Source of the DNA: Cichorium intybus
Taxonomy: Eukaryota; Streptophyta; Magnoliopsida; Asterales; Asteraceae
Reading direction: 5' to 3'
NCBI GenBank assembly: GCA_023525715.1
Contig: CM042012.1
Span: 54,117,004 to 54,181,003, forward strand
DNA: 64,000 bases
Position 1 is the stretch's first letter, and every line of letters begins with the position of its first letter. Below the pieces are notes generated by a model. The model was not told the origin of the DNA and made no database searches. It saw only the letters and a program-made list of their open reading frames with translations. This document shows positions 23,332 through 35,282 of this stretch, in pieces. The translations under genes were made by a program, and so were the position numbers.

Positions 23332-25020
23332 TACATCGAAAATTTCACATACCTGTATAGAATGCAATGGCATTTCATTTTTGGAGGAGATATTACCCGC
23401 TCGCTGACATGGATCGCATGTCTTGACGAAAGTTGTTGCGTCCTTGAAGATTGTGGGCCAATAAAAGCCTGCTTCAAACACTTTTCTCGCGGTGTAATTC
23501 GCTCCGTGATGTCCACCTGTAGGTCCTTGATGGCATTGCTTAAGTATGTCTTCAATTTCCTTCCCATGTACACACCTCCTTATGATGTTATCCGGACATG
23601 ATCGGAAAAGGTATGGCTCATCCCATAGGTAGTACTTGATGTCGGCAAAGAACTTTTTCTTCTGTTGATGAGTAAGCCCTTTGATCAGCACTTTGGCTGC
23701 AAGGTAGTTCACGATGTCTGCATACCAAGGGGTTTCCATTTTAACATGAATTGACATTACATGTTCTTCAGGGAAGGAGTCGTTTACTTCCTTTTCTTTT
23801 CTCGCCTTCTGCTCCGCATTCTCCAGTCTTGACAAATGATCTGCTGCCAAATTCTCAGATCCTTTCTTGTCTTGAATTTCAATATCAAATTCTTGTAACA
23901 GCAAGACCCAACGAATTAAGCGGGGTTTGGCATCTTGCTTGTTGAACAGGTACTTGATTGCTGAGTGATCTGTATAGACAATGGTTTTTGATAAAATTAG
24001 ATAACGCCGGAATTTATCAAAAGCATACACTACTGCTAGGAGTTCTTTTTCAGTGGTAGTGTAGTTTTCTTGGGCAGGATTCAGAGTTTTGCTGATGTAG
24101 TAAATTGGCTTGAACTTCTTTTCGATTCTTTGGCCCAGGACGGCTCCCAACGCGATATCACTTGCGTCTGTCATTAGTTCAAAAGGTAAATTCCAGTCTG
24201 GGCCGATCATGATTGGAGCAGTGGTTAATTGAAGCTTCAAAAATTCAAAAGCATTAACACATTCATCATTAAAATCAAATTTTACATCATTTTGTAACAG
24301 TTGTGTTAAAGGTTTTGTGATTTTAGAAAAATCCTTTATAAATCTCCGGTAAAAACCGGCATGTCCCAAGAAGCTTCTGACTCCTTTCACGTTGGTCGGT
24401 GGTGGAAGTTTAGCAATGACTTCAACTTTTGCTATGTCGACTTCAATCCCTCGACCCGATACTTTGTGGCCCAAGACTATTCCTTCTTTAACCATGAAGT
24501 GGCATTTCTCCCAATTGAGCACTAGATTGGTTTCTTCACATCGTTTAAGCATTTTGTCTAGATTAGACAAACAGTTTGTAAATGAGTCACCAAATAGCGA
24601 GAAGTCATCCATGAAAACCTCCATTGAGTTTTCCATCATATCATGGAAGATTGCCGAGACACATCTTTGAAAAGTCGCTGGAGCATTGCATAGACCAAAA
24701 GGCATTCTTCGGTATGCGAAGATTCCTTGAGGGCAGGTGAATGTGGTCTTTTCTTGATCTTCTGGGTCAATGGGAATTTGAAAATAACCTGAAAAACCAT
24801 CCAAAAAACAGTAATATGCTTTTCCTGATAAACGTTCCAGCATTTGATCAATGAAGGGAAGAGGAAAATGGTCTTTTCGTGTTGCATCGTTTAATTTGCG
24901 ATAATCGATGCACACCCGCCATCCAGTCACTATTCTGGTAGGTATAACTTCATTCTTTTCGTTTGTGATGACGGTTATTCCTCCCTTCTTAGGAACGACA
25001 TGGATTGGGCTGACCCATTT
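23332..25020 (-). CDS. Athila RT (rest), RNase H, integrase zinc domain (pol, second segment)
   Basis: Uninterrupted from the insertion point of element B (25020) to the nonsense codon. Reverse transcriptase: RVCIDYRKLNDATRKDHFPL, FSGYFQIPIDPEDQEKTTFT, MPFGLCNAPATFQRC and the active-site VFMDDFSLFG. RNase H: LMTDASDIALGAVLGQ, TEKELLAVVYAFDKFR, YTDHSAIKYLF, LAADHLSRLE. Then the HHCC zinc region (GGHHGANYTARKVFEAGFYW, KTCDPCQRAG). These copy the RNA into DNA and remove the RNA strand. Removing B with one copy of its target duplication would rejoin this to 35283-38020 in the same frame by length, so B's insertion is the only break here. Confidence 0.9.
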
Positions 25021-28000
25021 TGTGACAACCGTCAAATTCGGTCAACGAAAGTCAACCGAGTCAACTATAGTCAAAGTCAAACCTTATGGTCGATATTTAA
25101 AGTCAACACTATTCTAGTGGGTCCCCAAAAGCTATCAGTACAATTTATACGCTTATCAGACAATTTTCAGAAAAATCCAAATAGTGTCCAATATTGACAG
25201 CGAATAAGAAATCCGGAAAATCATTCGAGTATTATTTGAGCATAAATAATACTTAAAAAGCGATGTAGTCGTTAATACGAACGCGTGGATATCTAGATCA
25301 TCCAAATCGGAGTTCGTATGCAAAATATACAATTTTCAGTTTCGGATTCTGCGTCAAATCAATTTCGGACACAATTTTATACCTTCATTTAATCATATCG
25401 GGAGTTTCGTAACTCCAAACGAGGTGATTTTTGGACTCGTTAGATTCCCTTTATCGGGAAGATTTCATAAACGAGAAATTATTTTCATGATACTCGCATT
25501 TTGTACGCTCAAAATACCGTGAAGACTATAACCGAAAACGTTAAGCAACGATAGCCAACGCTGGGGAATTTCTCGTGAGGATCTCAATAAAAAAAACTAG
25601 TTTTCATCCATATGGTTTCTCAAAAATCAATTATTCAGCAAAATATTAACCAGTTCTCTCTCAAACCGCCGCCGTACCGACACCGCCGACCGCCGCCGGA
25701 AAAATGAAAAGTCTCCAAATCGAAATCCGAGAACACCATCGCGTTCATCTCGTCCTCGTGATCAACCCTCCGCAATTTGTTTTTCCAAAATGTCGCCGGA
25801 AAACACTACCACCGCCAAAACAGCCGCCACAGTAAGTTTACGCACCACACTCTCTTGATCTGCGAATTTTTCTGAAATTAATGCTTGAGTTTTGTTCTCC
25901 TCGTGATTTCGAACACATAGGAAAAAACCTCACCTGATTTGGTGGTCGGAATCAACGGGAAATTGGATTTGAAGTTCTGGATTTCGTCACGCGCACCAGG
26001 TGCTCGACGATATGCCTCGTCGAGCCGCGCCTGGAATCTCACCGGTGAAAAGTGAGTCGTTGCCGAGGAAGGGGCGTGCCGCGTCCGAGATCGTGTCCGA
26101 GTCGGTGTCCGAGGAACACCTGGTCGTCGCCGATGCCCACCACCTGTTCGACGAAATGCGCCAATGAGTTTCACCGATGAAACTCGAGCCGGTGTCCGAG
26201 CCAACTTTAGCCGATGTCCGGGTACTATTCACAGTTACCATCTAGACCCTGAAGTTTGGTCAAATTTACAATTTGACCCCCTGGCCCAAAAATCATTACA
26301 TTTTCAGTCCTAAAAATATTACACTTTGACCCCCTGAACTTTGGTCAAAGTTACATTTTTACCCCCTGGGTAAAATAGTTTTACAATTTTGGTCCTAAAC
26401 AATTATTTTGCAAATTTGGTCCCTAAACAATTATTTTGCAAATTTAGTCTCTGAACTTTCACCAAAGCCCGATTTCTTCGTATTTTGAGCTGAGGACTTC
26501 ATTCAGGAACCATTTTCACGTCATACCTTTGTGTAATCACTCCCGAATTTCCCGAGATTCGTCTAGTAACTCGATAAACCTCGTCATTCTTAGGTTTCAA
26601 GCCGAAAGCCAATAGGGTATTCTAGTACATCTTCATCAAAGGATCCCTACACCTTCGAGGTGAGTTCATATCCCCATTTTTAACTATTTTAACATTTTTA
26701 GGGGAGGAATACAAGTAAACACGATAACTTAAACAACCAATCATGAACACTAGTCTCAAAACAGTTAAACTCATACTCATACTGGTCAGTTACCAGCTTC
26801 AGTATTTTTCTCAACTTTATTAAATGTTTTAGCATTTTCAAAGTTTTATTGAACGCTCTAGTATTTTTCAAGACTTATTAAACGTTTTCGTCTTTTCAAT
26901 GATTTATTAAACAACGTAGTTTCAAAGACTCATCAGATATTTTTCCATTATTTCAAAGTTACCAATTTCCTCGATTTTTCAACAAATATACATTATTTAA
27001 ATGGTTTCAAGATTCCAAATGTTTATACATGGTTAAATCATTATTTTAGCACTCTTTATTATTTTATACTTAATCATTTATACATTGTTAAATCATTATT
27101 TCAACTCTCACAATTATTTTATACACAATTATTTATACATTGTTTAATCAGTATTTTAAACATTTGCAATTATTTTATACACCACATTCTTTTATTTCTC
27201 GACATGAAATCTTGACCATTTTGAGACTAGTTGGTTCAATCATGGTTCGTTTACAGTATCGTGAATAGAACGGTGTATTATATTTAATACCCTTCTATAT
27301 CATTTAAATCATTTAGGGAGTGATCTCCCTACATTATATCTATTTTAAACATTTTTGGAACATCGTGTGTTTCTCATAGATTTCCGAAATCACTTACTCA
27401 TTTTATCATTATTGATAGACATTGGAAACATTTATACATGATTCAGTATTTGTTTATTTATGCTACATGTATTTGTAGTGCATTATCATTTTAGTCTAAA
27501 TCTCCATGACTATGCCCGTATTCTTGAGGTACGTTATGGAGAATCATTATTTGGATAATCATCATTTGTTTACGCTACATGTATTTGTAGTGCATTATCA
27601 TTTTTAGTCTAATCTCCATAACTATGCCCGTATTCTTGAGGTACGTTATGGACAATAATAGCGCTATTGGGTTGACCACCCCGCCTTGGGACGCTAAGGT
27701 GATTGATCGCACTTGGTTAAGTGTATATGTTGATTAGATGCTCCATCCTTTATATGTATATGTATATATACGAAAAGGGTGAGGACTATTTGTTATGTTT
27801 GCCATTTATCAATTATCCAAAAGACTAAAATTTATTCATTTATCTCTATCTCATATAAATCATACTCATATTTCATGTTATCATTCCAACTTGATTTATA
27901 ATCAATTATTTCAAAATCATCTTATTTAAAATCAGTTATTTCGACATCATTGTTTCACAGACTTCAAAAGCAAATAAACTTCAAAATCAAAATGTTTCAA

Positions 28001-28294
28001 ACTCATGAACTCACCAACTTTATTGTTGACACTCTTTAAAACTACTTGTATTTTCAGGAAATCATTTAGGCCGCTAGCCAGCGGTCTTGAACAAATGGAA
28101 GTTTAATACTACGTTTGATTATTTTCATTTCATGTTGTAATTGGTGAGAATCAATCATTTTGTAAAACTATGTATCAATTCAATATCAATTCTTGTTTGG
28201 TTGTTTATATACTGTTCATATATCCATGGTTGTGATACTTCAATCAGTCATCCATCCCCGAACGTTTCCGCCAACGTGGTTTTGGGGTGTGACA
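25021..28294 (+). repeat. 5' LTR of element B (3274 bp)
   Basis: Starts TGTGACAACCGTC and ends TTTTGGGGTGTGACA. Same length as 32009-35282; the one difference seen is C at 25315 versus T at 32303. Inside are a GC-rich stretch with CCGCCG repeats near 25670-25700, and a 112-bp tandem duplication (GCTACATGTATTTGTAG at 27462 and 27574). An antisense frame at 25878-26204 recurs in the other LTR but has no known domain. Confidence 0.95.
27462..27653 (+). repeat. 112-bp tandem duplication inside LTR B
   Basis: GCTACATGTATTTGTAGTGC through TTGAGGTACGTTATGG occurs twice with an offset of 112 bp. The same pair is at about 34450-34641 in the 3' LTR, so it predates this insertion. Confidence 0.8.
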
Positions 28295-28297
28295 GAA

Positions 28298-28310
28298 TGG
28301 TATCAGAGCC
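28298..28310 (+). other. Primer-binding site of element B
   Basis: TGGTATCAGAGCC (tRNA-iMet type) 3 bp after the 5' LTR. Confidence 0.88.
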
Positions 28311-29200
28311 TAGGTTTATAGAGAACTAAGTATATTCTTCCACGAAGAATTAATACAACTATAAACCGTCAAGGGCTAACACTCTGGTTTAGTAACCATC
28401 CAAATACTTTTTGAATACTTAGCGTATTCCTTAAAAAAAAAGTATTCATACACATCGGTTATCACAAGTATCACAACGTAATTTGAGTGTTTATACTAAA
28501 TTGAACTCACGAGTAAACTAAGGATGTACGATGTCAAACCTTTACCAGGAAAAGTCTGATCAGCTTTATCGGTTAAGGATTGACTATCGTAGACCATGGT
28601 TTAAGCGTTGAGTGCAATTTAAAACAGTTCCATTTAATAAGTGATTTGAAAGTTTAAACATGTATGGAGATGGAATAGTCAGCGAATGCAGTCATCCCAG
28701 TCTTGTGGCATGCTCTTGTTTATTTGTTGCCTAAAGTCAGGGAATTGTGTCCGAAGGCTTATTTCTTTTCATTTTATGTGCTTAGGTAATATTATTGTCC
28801 GTATAGTTTTAGGAAAACGTAGGTGTGTTAGTAGTAGTGATCGACTTCTTCGGAGTACATCGGCTGGTATACGTAGTACTTTTCTCATACACTTGACGAA
28901 CGACTTGAAAGCTTGGGTATATATAGAGGCGATATAGTCTGAGAATGCAATACTCTAGCCTTTCGGCATGTTCTTGTTTGATTATTGCTTAAAGGCAGGA
29001 CATTGCACTCGAAAGCCTATCTTGTTTCATACTATGTGTACCTTCGTAATCTGGTCGGTTGTTGAGTTATAAATTATCATACCTCTTCGTCTATTGCGAC
29101 TATATTATCAGTGCTTTAGGATTACTCGTATAGTGCCTTCGTAATGCCAATGACAATTTCCTTTACCTACCTACCTCCGTGACCTTTTAGGTCAAAGATC
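28311..29200 (+). other. Untranslated leader of element B
   Basis: Non-coding. Includes a diverged repeat: a stretch with AGCGAATGCAGTCATCC and GTTTATTTGTTGCCTAAAG (28680-28750) recurs in modified form at about 28939-29000. Confidence 0.5.
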
Positions 29201-29500
29201 ATGACGACGCAACAGAGTACGAGGAATAACAACACCGCAGCGCAACCCTCGTCACGTATTCTAATAACGACAGTTTTAAGTGCTCGAAGAGCACCACCCT
29301 AGCCACCTCCTGCTCAAATGGATGCTCCTGTTACAGAAGCTCTTGATGAAGCACGAGTGGCAAGCATTGTGACAACAAGGAACCCAATCTGGGAAGCAGT
29401 TCCGATACTTCGAACGTCGTTACCTATTGGAGTCATCACTGACCACGTACCTACAAGGATCCCTCTGCCTACAAGCCCATGACATCCCGCGTGGATGGAA
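29201..29500 (+). pseudogene. Element B gag start, broken
   Basis: ATG at 29201 begins MTTQQSTRNNNTAAQPSS, a plausible start of a gypsy Gag, in the expected place. It soon meets a stop and is not followed by the capsid block or zinc knuckles, which appear deleted. Confidence 0.5.
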
Positions 29501-29529
29501 GGGTGATCATGATACCTAGTTGGGTTGAA

Positions 29530-29850
29530 AAGATCAAGACATGCTCAATACGCCGTTCCGAAAGCTATGGTCACCACGAGTTGTGCTAATGCCCTTTGGC
29601 CTAACAAATGCTCCTGCAATATTCATGGGCCTCATGAACCGCATGTGCCAATCTTATATGGTTGCACTCATGATATTTTCATCAACAACATTCTGATTTA
29701 GTCACGAAGCAAAAATGGAGTATGGCCAATACTTGCGAGTGATCATGGAGCTATCGAGAAACGAGAAGGCAATTCGACTGAACCTGACCGACGACACTAT
29801 CATAATTCATGGCAAAAAGCAAAGCAAGAAACCGCAAAGTGTCTCAGGTA
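29530..29850 (+). pseudogene. Element B reverse-transcriptase remnant
   Basis: VLMPFGLTNAPAIFMGLMNR is the conserved block before the gypsy RT active site. The following region is recognisable but the aspartate pair motif is altered and a stop (TTCTGATTTAG) interrupts it. A gag-to-RT deletion has brought it close to the gag start. Confidence 0.7.
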
Positions 29851-29879
29851 TTAAGGCTCAGAAATAATTATCCAAGAAC

Positions 29880-30560
29880 TACTGCGCCCTCTTAGCGCAC
29901 GTAGTTGACAAGATTTTTCTCCGTATAATTCAATTGATGCACCAGTATTCCATTAGACAGATGTTCGATCTGTAAGCCCAAAACAATACTCGATTTTTCC
30001 AAGATCTTTCATTTCAATTTTTTTTTCTCCAAAAGCTCAATCATTTCAAGGATTCTTTATTTGTTCCAATGATGTTCAGATCATCAACATATACAGCTAT
30101 GATCACAGATTCCGATATTGTTTTATTTATAAGTACACATGAACAATTAATATCATTTTTATAACCGTTGGTTATCAAATAATCGCTTCGACGATTATAT
30201 CACATACATTCAGATTGTTTTAACGCATACAAAGACCTTTGTAGTCTGACAGAATACATTTCTTTCAACATTTTACTTAATGCTTCGAGCATTCAAAATC
30301 CTTTGGGGATCTTCACCTAAATATCAGAATCAAGTGATCCATATAAGTGAGCTGTAACGACATCCATAACTGGAGAATATGTTATCTCATGATTAATTTC
30401 AGGTCTTTGGGCAAAACCTGGAGTCACAAACCTTGCTTTGTATCTTACAAATCATCTTTCATAGTTTCTTTCCATTTATCCAAATCATGTCTTCTTTGAC
30501 AATCAATGACACCCTGTAGTTCATGATCATCATTTATGGTATCACATACAACCGCATACG
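29880..30560 (-). pseudogene. Antisense copia reverse-transcriptase fragment
   Basis: On the minus strand, pieces of copia RT appear in order from high to low coordinates: RYKAR-like sequence and a FAQRPEINHEITYSPVMD-like block near 30340-30450, VKIPKGF near 30310, VIIAVYVDDLNIIGTNKES near 30050-30110 (the YVDD active site), and MKDLGKIEYCFGLQIEHLSN near 29930-30000. Frames shift several times. It is opposite to element B and belongs to a different superfamily, so it was inserted or acquired before B last moved. Confidence 0.7.
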
Positions 30561-31059
30561 AAAACATTTCATTTTATTTTATCTCCATTATTCAGTTTCA
30601 TTTTGGGTACATATTATTTGGTATGACCATAACTGATTGCCATCTCTTCATTGATATCATTTATTTCCACTTCAAGAGAACTATTGACATTTTGTATTTC
30701 TCAGAAAACATTATCTTCATGATCAAGTGCATTTCTACTTCATTTTCTTTTGAGGATTCTTATCCTTAGAACTCCATGATATTTCATGTCATTTCATAAG
30801 TCGTTAGCAAAGAGCTTGATAAGTTCAACATCGTTGAACTCCATGTAGTCTCGCTCTATGTTGTTGGACTCAACGTTTTCTACAAAGTTGACTTTTTTCC
30901 CTTTACATTGAGGGAATCCAGGTAGACTCTGTAAAAATGTGCTAGTAGTCGAACACGAAAGCAGAGATTAGCACATTCATGGGTAAGTTTATGACTTGCG
31001 CCAAGGGTGAAGGTAGAATACCAAAACCCATCAAGTCTAATTCAACAACCAGAAATACC

Positions 31060-31905
31060 ATAATGGAAGTGGAAACAGATTTCCATGGACTTCATAACCA
31101 TATTACCCAAGACGAGTGGTAGCTATAGCGCCATTTGGGGTAATTGTGAATCATTTGACAAAGTCCTCACACTTCCTGACGATCAAAGAGACAGATAAAA
31201 AGAGATTGTTCAATTTCACGGTGTGCCAATATCCATTATTTCTGATGGAGACGTCAGATTCACATTACAATTTTGACAATCGTTGCAAAGGTTCTTGGAA
31301 ACCCGTCTGGAATTAAGTGCATCTTAACTTCCACAGACAGACGGGCATAGTGTAAGAACAATACAAACCCTAGAGGTCATGTTGCGCACTTGGGTGAATG
31401 AATTTGGCAGAGCGTGAGTTATCCACTTGCCACTCATCGAATTCTCATACAACAACAGTTATCATGCGAACATAAAGGCTGCCCTGTTCGAGGCCCTTTT
31501 TGGACGCAAGCCATTAGAATGCCAGGTTAGAGATCGAGTCGTGCTGAAAGTCTCACCTTGGAAAGAATTGATATGCTCTGGTAAACGAGGAAAGTTTAAT
31601 CCCCGTTACATAGGACCATTTGAGATCCTAACAAGGATAGGTCTTATGGCTTACCGGCTATGTTTTCCGCAAGGGCTCGATTACGTTATTCCACCTTTCA
31701 AATTCTAAACTTGAAGAAGTCTTTATTTGACAAGACCCTCGGTATTTCCGTTTGGATAAGATTGAACTCAACAGGAGTCTTAAATTCTTTGAGATGTCAG
31801 TTGAGATCATCGACCGAGAAGTCAAGAACACAAATCAAAGCCGCATTCCTATAGTAAAGGTGCATTGGGAAGCCAAACGTAGACCGTAAATTACTTGGAA
31901 ACGCG
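31060..31905 (+). pseudogene. Element B integrase and chromodomain remnant
   Basis: Reads QISMDFITILPKTSG, IVNHLTKSSHFLTIKETDK, then after frame changes LIEFSYNNSYHANIKAA, LFEALFGRKP, KRGKFNPRYIGPFEILTRIG and a damaged chromodomain near 31857-31940. Stops and small deletions have removed the second Asp/Glu region of the active site. The order and tail are those of Tekay-like chromoviruses. Confidence 0.78.
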
Positions 31906-31995
31906 AGAATCAGACGAAACAGAAATGTCCACATCTCTTTCCCTAAGTCCCAAGTATGAGATACTTTGAAACAATTTCGGGACGAAATTCCTTTT

Positions 31996-32008
31996 AAGGG
32001 GGAGATGA
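31996..32008 (+). other. Polypurine tract of element B
   Basis: AAGGGGGAGATGA directly before the 3' LTR, preceded by TTTCGGGACGAAATTCC, a phrase typical of the 3' end of such gypsy elements. Confidence 0.85.
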
Positions 32009-35000
32009 TGTGACAACCGTCAAATTCGGTCAACGAAAGTCAACCGAGTCAACTATAGTCAAAGTCAAACCTTATGGTCGATATTTAAAGTCAACACTAT
32101 TCTAGTGGGTCCCCAAAAGCTATCAGTACAATTTATACGCTTATCAGACAATTTTCAGAAAAATCCAAATAGTGTCCAATATTGACAGCGAATAAGAAAT
32201 CCGGAAAATCATTCGAGTATTATTTGAGCATAAATAATACTTAAAAAGCGATGTAGTCGTTAATACGAACGCGTGGATATCTAGATCATCCAAATCGGAG
32301 TTTGTATGCAAAATATACAATTTTCAGTTTCGGATTCTGCGTCAAATCAATTTCGGACACAATTTTATACCTTCATTTAATCATATCGGGAGTTTCGTAA
32401 CTCCAAACGAGGTGATTTTTGGACTCGTTAGATTCCCTTTATCGGGAAGATTTCATAAACGAGAAATTATTTTCATGATACTCGCATTTTGTACGCTCAA
32501 AATACCGTGAAGACTATAACCGAAAACGTTAAGCAACGATAGCCAACGCTGGGGAATTTCTCGTGAGGATCTCAATAAAAAAAACTAGTTTTCATCCATA
32601 TGGTTTCTCAAAAATCAATTATTCAGCAAAATATTAACCAGTTCTCTCTCAAACCGCCGCCGTACCGACACCGCCGACCGCCGCCGGAAAAATGAAAAGT
32701 CTCCAAATCGAAATCCGAGAACACCATCGCGTTCATCTCGTCCTCGTGATCAACCCTCCGCAATTTGTTTTTCCAAAATGTCGCCGGAAAACACTACCAC
32801 CGCCAAAACAGCCGCCACAGTAAGTTTACGCACCACACTCTCTTGATCTGCGAATTTTTCTGAAATTAATGCTTGAGTTTTGTTCTCCTCGTGATTTCGA
32901 ACACATAGGAAAAAACCTCACCTGATTTGGTGGTCGGAATCAACGGGAAATTGGATTTGAAGTTCTGGATTTCGTCACGCGCACCAGGTGCTCGACGATA
33001 TGCCTCGTCGAGCCGCGCCTGGAATCTCACCGGTGAAAAGTGAGTCGTTGCCGAGGAAGGGGCGTGCCGCGTCCGAGATCGTGTCCGAGTCGGTGTCCGA
33101 GGAACACCTGGTCGTCGCCGATGCCCACCACCTGTTCGACGAAATGCGCCAATGAGTTTCACCGATGAAACTCGAGCCGGTGTCCGAGCCAACTTTAGCC
33201 GATGTCCGGGTACTATTCACAGTTACCATCTAGACCCTGAAGTTTGGTCAAATTTACAATTTGACCCCCTGGCCCAAAAATCATTACATTTTCAGTCCTA
33301 AAAATATTACACTTTGACCCCCTGAACTTTGGTCAAAGTTACATTTTTACCCCCTGGGTAAAATAGTTTTACAATTTTGGTCCTAAACAATTATTTTGCA
33401 AATTTGGTCCCTAAACAATTATTTTGCAAATTTAGTCTCTGAACTTTCACCAAAGCCCGATTTCTTCGTATTTTGAGCTGAGGACTTCATTCAGGAACCA
33501 TTTTCACGTCATACCTTTGTGTAATCACTCCCGAATTTCCCGAGATTCGTCTAGTAACTCGATAAACCTCGTCATTCTTAGGTTTCAAGCCGAAAGCCAA
33601 TAGGGTATTCTAGTACATCTTCATCAAAGGATCCCTACACCTTCGAGGTGAGTTCATATCCCCATTTTTAACTATTTTAACATTTTTAGGGGAGGAATAC
33701 AAGTAAACACGATAACTTAAACAACCAATCATGAACACTAGTCTCAAAACAGTTAAACTCATACTCATACTGGTCAGTTACCAGCTTCAGTATTTTTCTC
33801 AACTTTATTAAATGTTTTAGCATTTTCAAAGTTTTATTGAACGCTCTAGTATTTTTCAAGACTTATTAAACGTTTTCGTCTTTTCAATGATTTATTAAAC
33901 AACGTAGTTTCAAAGACTCATCAGATATTTTTCCATTATTTCAAAGTTACCAATTTCCTCGATTTTTCAACAAATATACATTATTTAAATGGTTTCAAGA
34001 TTCCAAATGTTTATACATGGTTAAATCATTATTTTAGCACTCTTTATTATTTTATACTTAATCATTTATACATTGTTAAATCATTATTTCAACTCTCACA
34101 ATTATTTTATACACAATTATTTATACATTGTTTAATCAGTATTTTAAACATTTGCAATTATTTTATACACCACATTCTTTTATTTCTCGACATGAAATCT
34201 TGACCATTTTGAGACTAGTTGGTTCAATCATGGTTCGTTTACAGTATCGTGAATAGAACGGTGTATTATATTTAATACCCTTCTATATCATTTAAATCAT
34301 TTAGGGAGTGATCTCCCTACATTATATCTATTTTAAACATTTTTGGAACATCGTGTGTTTCTCATAGATTTCCGAAATCACTTACTCATTTTATCATTAT
34401 TGATAGACATTGGAAACATTTATACATGATTCAGTATTTGTTTATTTATGCTACATGTATTTGTAGTGCATTATCATTTTAGTCTAAATCTCCATGACTA
34501 TGCCCGTATTCTTGAGGTACGTTATGGAGAATCATTATTTGGATAATCATCATTTGTTTACGCTACATGTATTTGTAGTGCATTATCATTTTTAGTCTAA
34601 TCTCCATAACTATGCCCGTATTCTTGAGGTACGTTATGGACAATAATAGCGCTATTGGGTTGACCACCCCGCCTTGGGACGCTAAGGTGATTGATCGCAC
34701 TTGGTTAAGTGTATATGTTGATTAGATGCTCCATCCTTTATATGTATATGTATATATACGAAAAGGGTGAGGACTATTTGTTATGTTTGCCATTTATCAA
34801 TTATCCAAAAGACTAAAATTTATTCATTTATCTCTATCTCATATAAATCATACTCATATTTCATGTTATCATTCCAACTTGATTTATAATCAATTATTTC
34901 AAAATCATCTTATTTAAAATCAGTTATTTCGACATCATTGTTTCACAGACTTCAAAAGCAAATAAACTTCAAAATCAAAATGTTTCAAACTCATGAACTC

Positions 35001-35282
35001 ACCAACTTTATTGTTGACACTCTTTAAAACTACTTGTATTTTCAGGAAATCATTTAGGCCGCTAGCCAGCGGTCTTGAACAAATGGAAGTTTAATACTAC
35101 GTTTGATTATTTTCATTTCATGTTGTAATTGGTGAGAATCAATCATTTTGTAAAACTATGTATCAATTCAATATCAATTCTTGTTTGGTTGTTTATATAC
35201 TGTTCATATATCCATGGTTGTGATACTTCAATCAGTCATCCATCCCCGAACGTTTCCGCCAACGTGGTTTTGGGGTGTGACA
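32009..35282 (+). repeat. 3' LTR of element B (3274 bp)
   Basis: Near-identical partner of 25021-28294, followed by target duplication CATTT. Confidence 0.95.

Larger units (their letters stand above)
25021..35282 (+). mobile_element. Element B: young gypsy element with decayed coding region
   Basis: 10,262 bp on the plus strand, inserted in the reverse transcriptase of Athila element A. Two 3274-bp LTRs, perfect duplication CATTT (25016-25020, 35283-35287), PBS at 28298-28310, PPT at 31996-32008. The LTRs differ by only one base noticed, so insertion is recent, but the 3.7-kb interior holds only broken gag, RT, integrase and chromodomain pieces plus an antisense copia fragment. It was therefore probably mobilised by proteins of another, intact relative (Tekay-like chromovirus by its integrase tail). 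Confidence 0.92.

Noticed and set aside
25878..26241. Antisense 108- and 84-codon frames in LTR B, repeated at 32866-33229
   Set aside because: They recur only because the LTR is duplicated; no domain, and they lie opposite to the element's transcription.
30780..30940. Further coding remnant in element B (KVNFVENVESNN-like peptide on the minus strand)
   Set aside because: Short and ambiguous; could not be assigned to gag, pol or a host gene.
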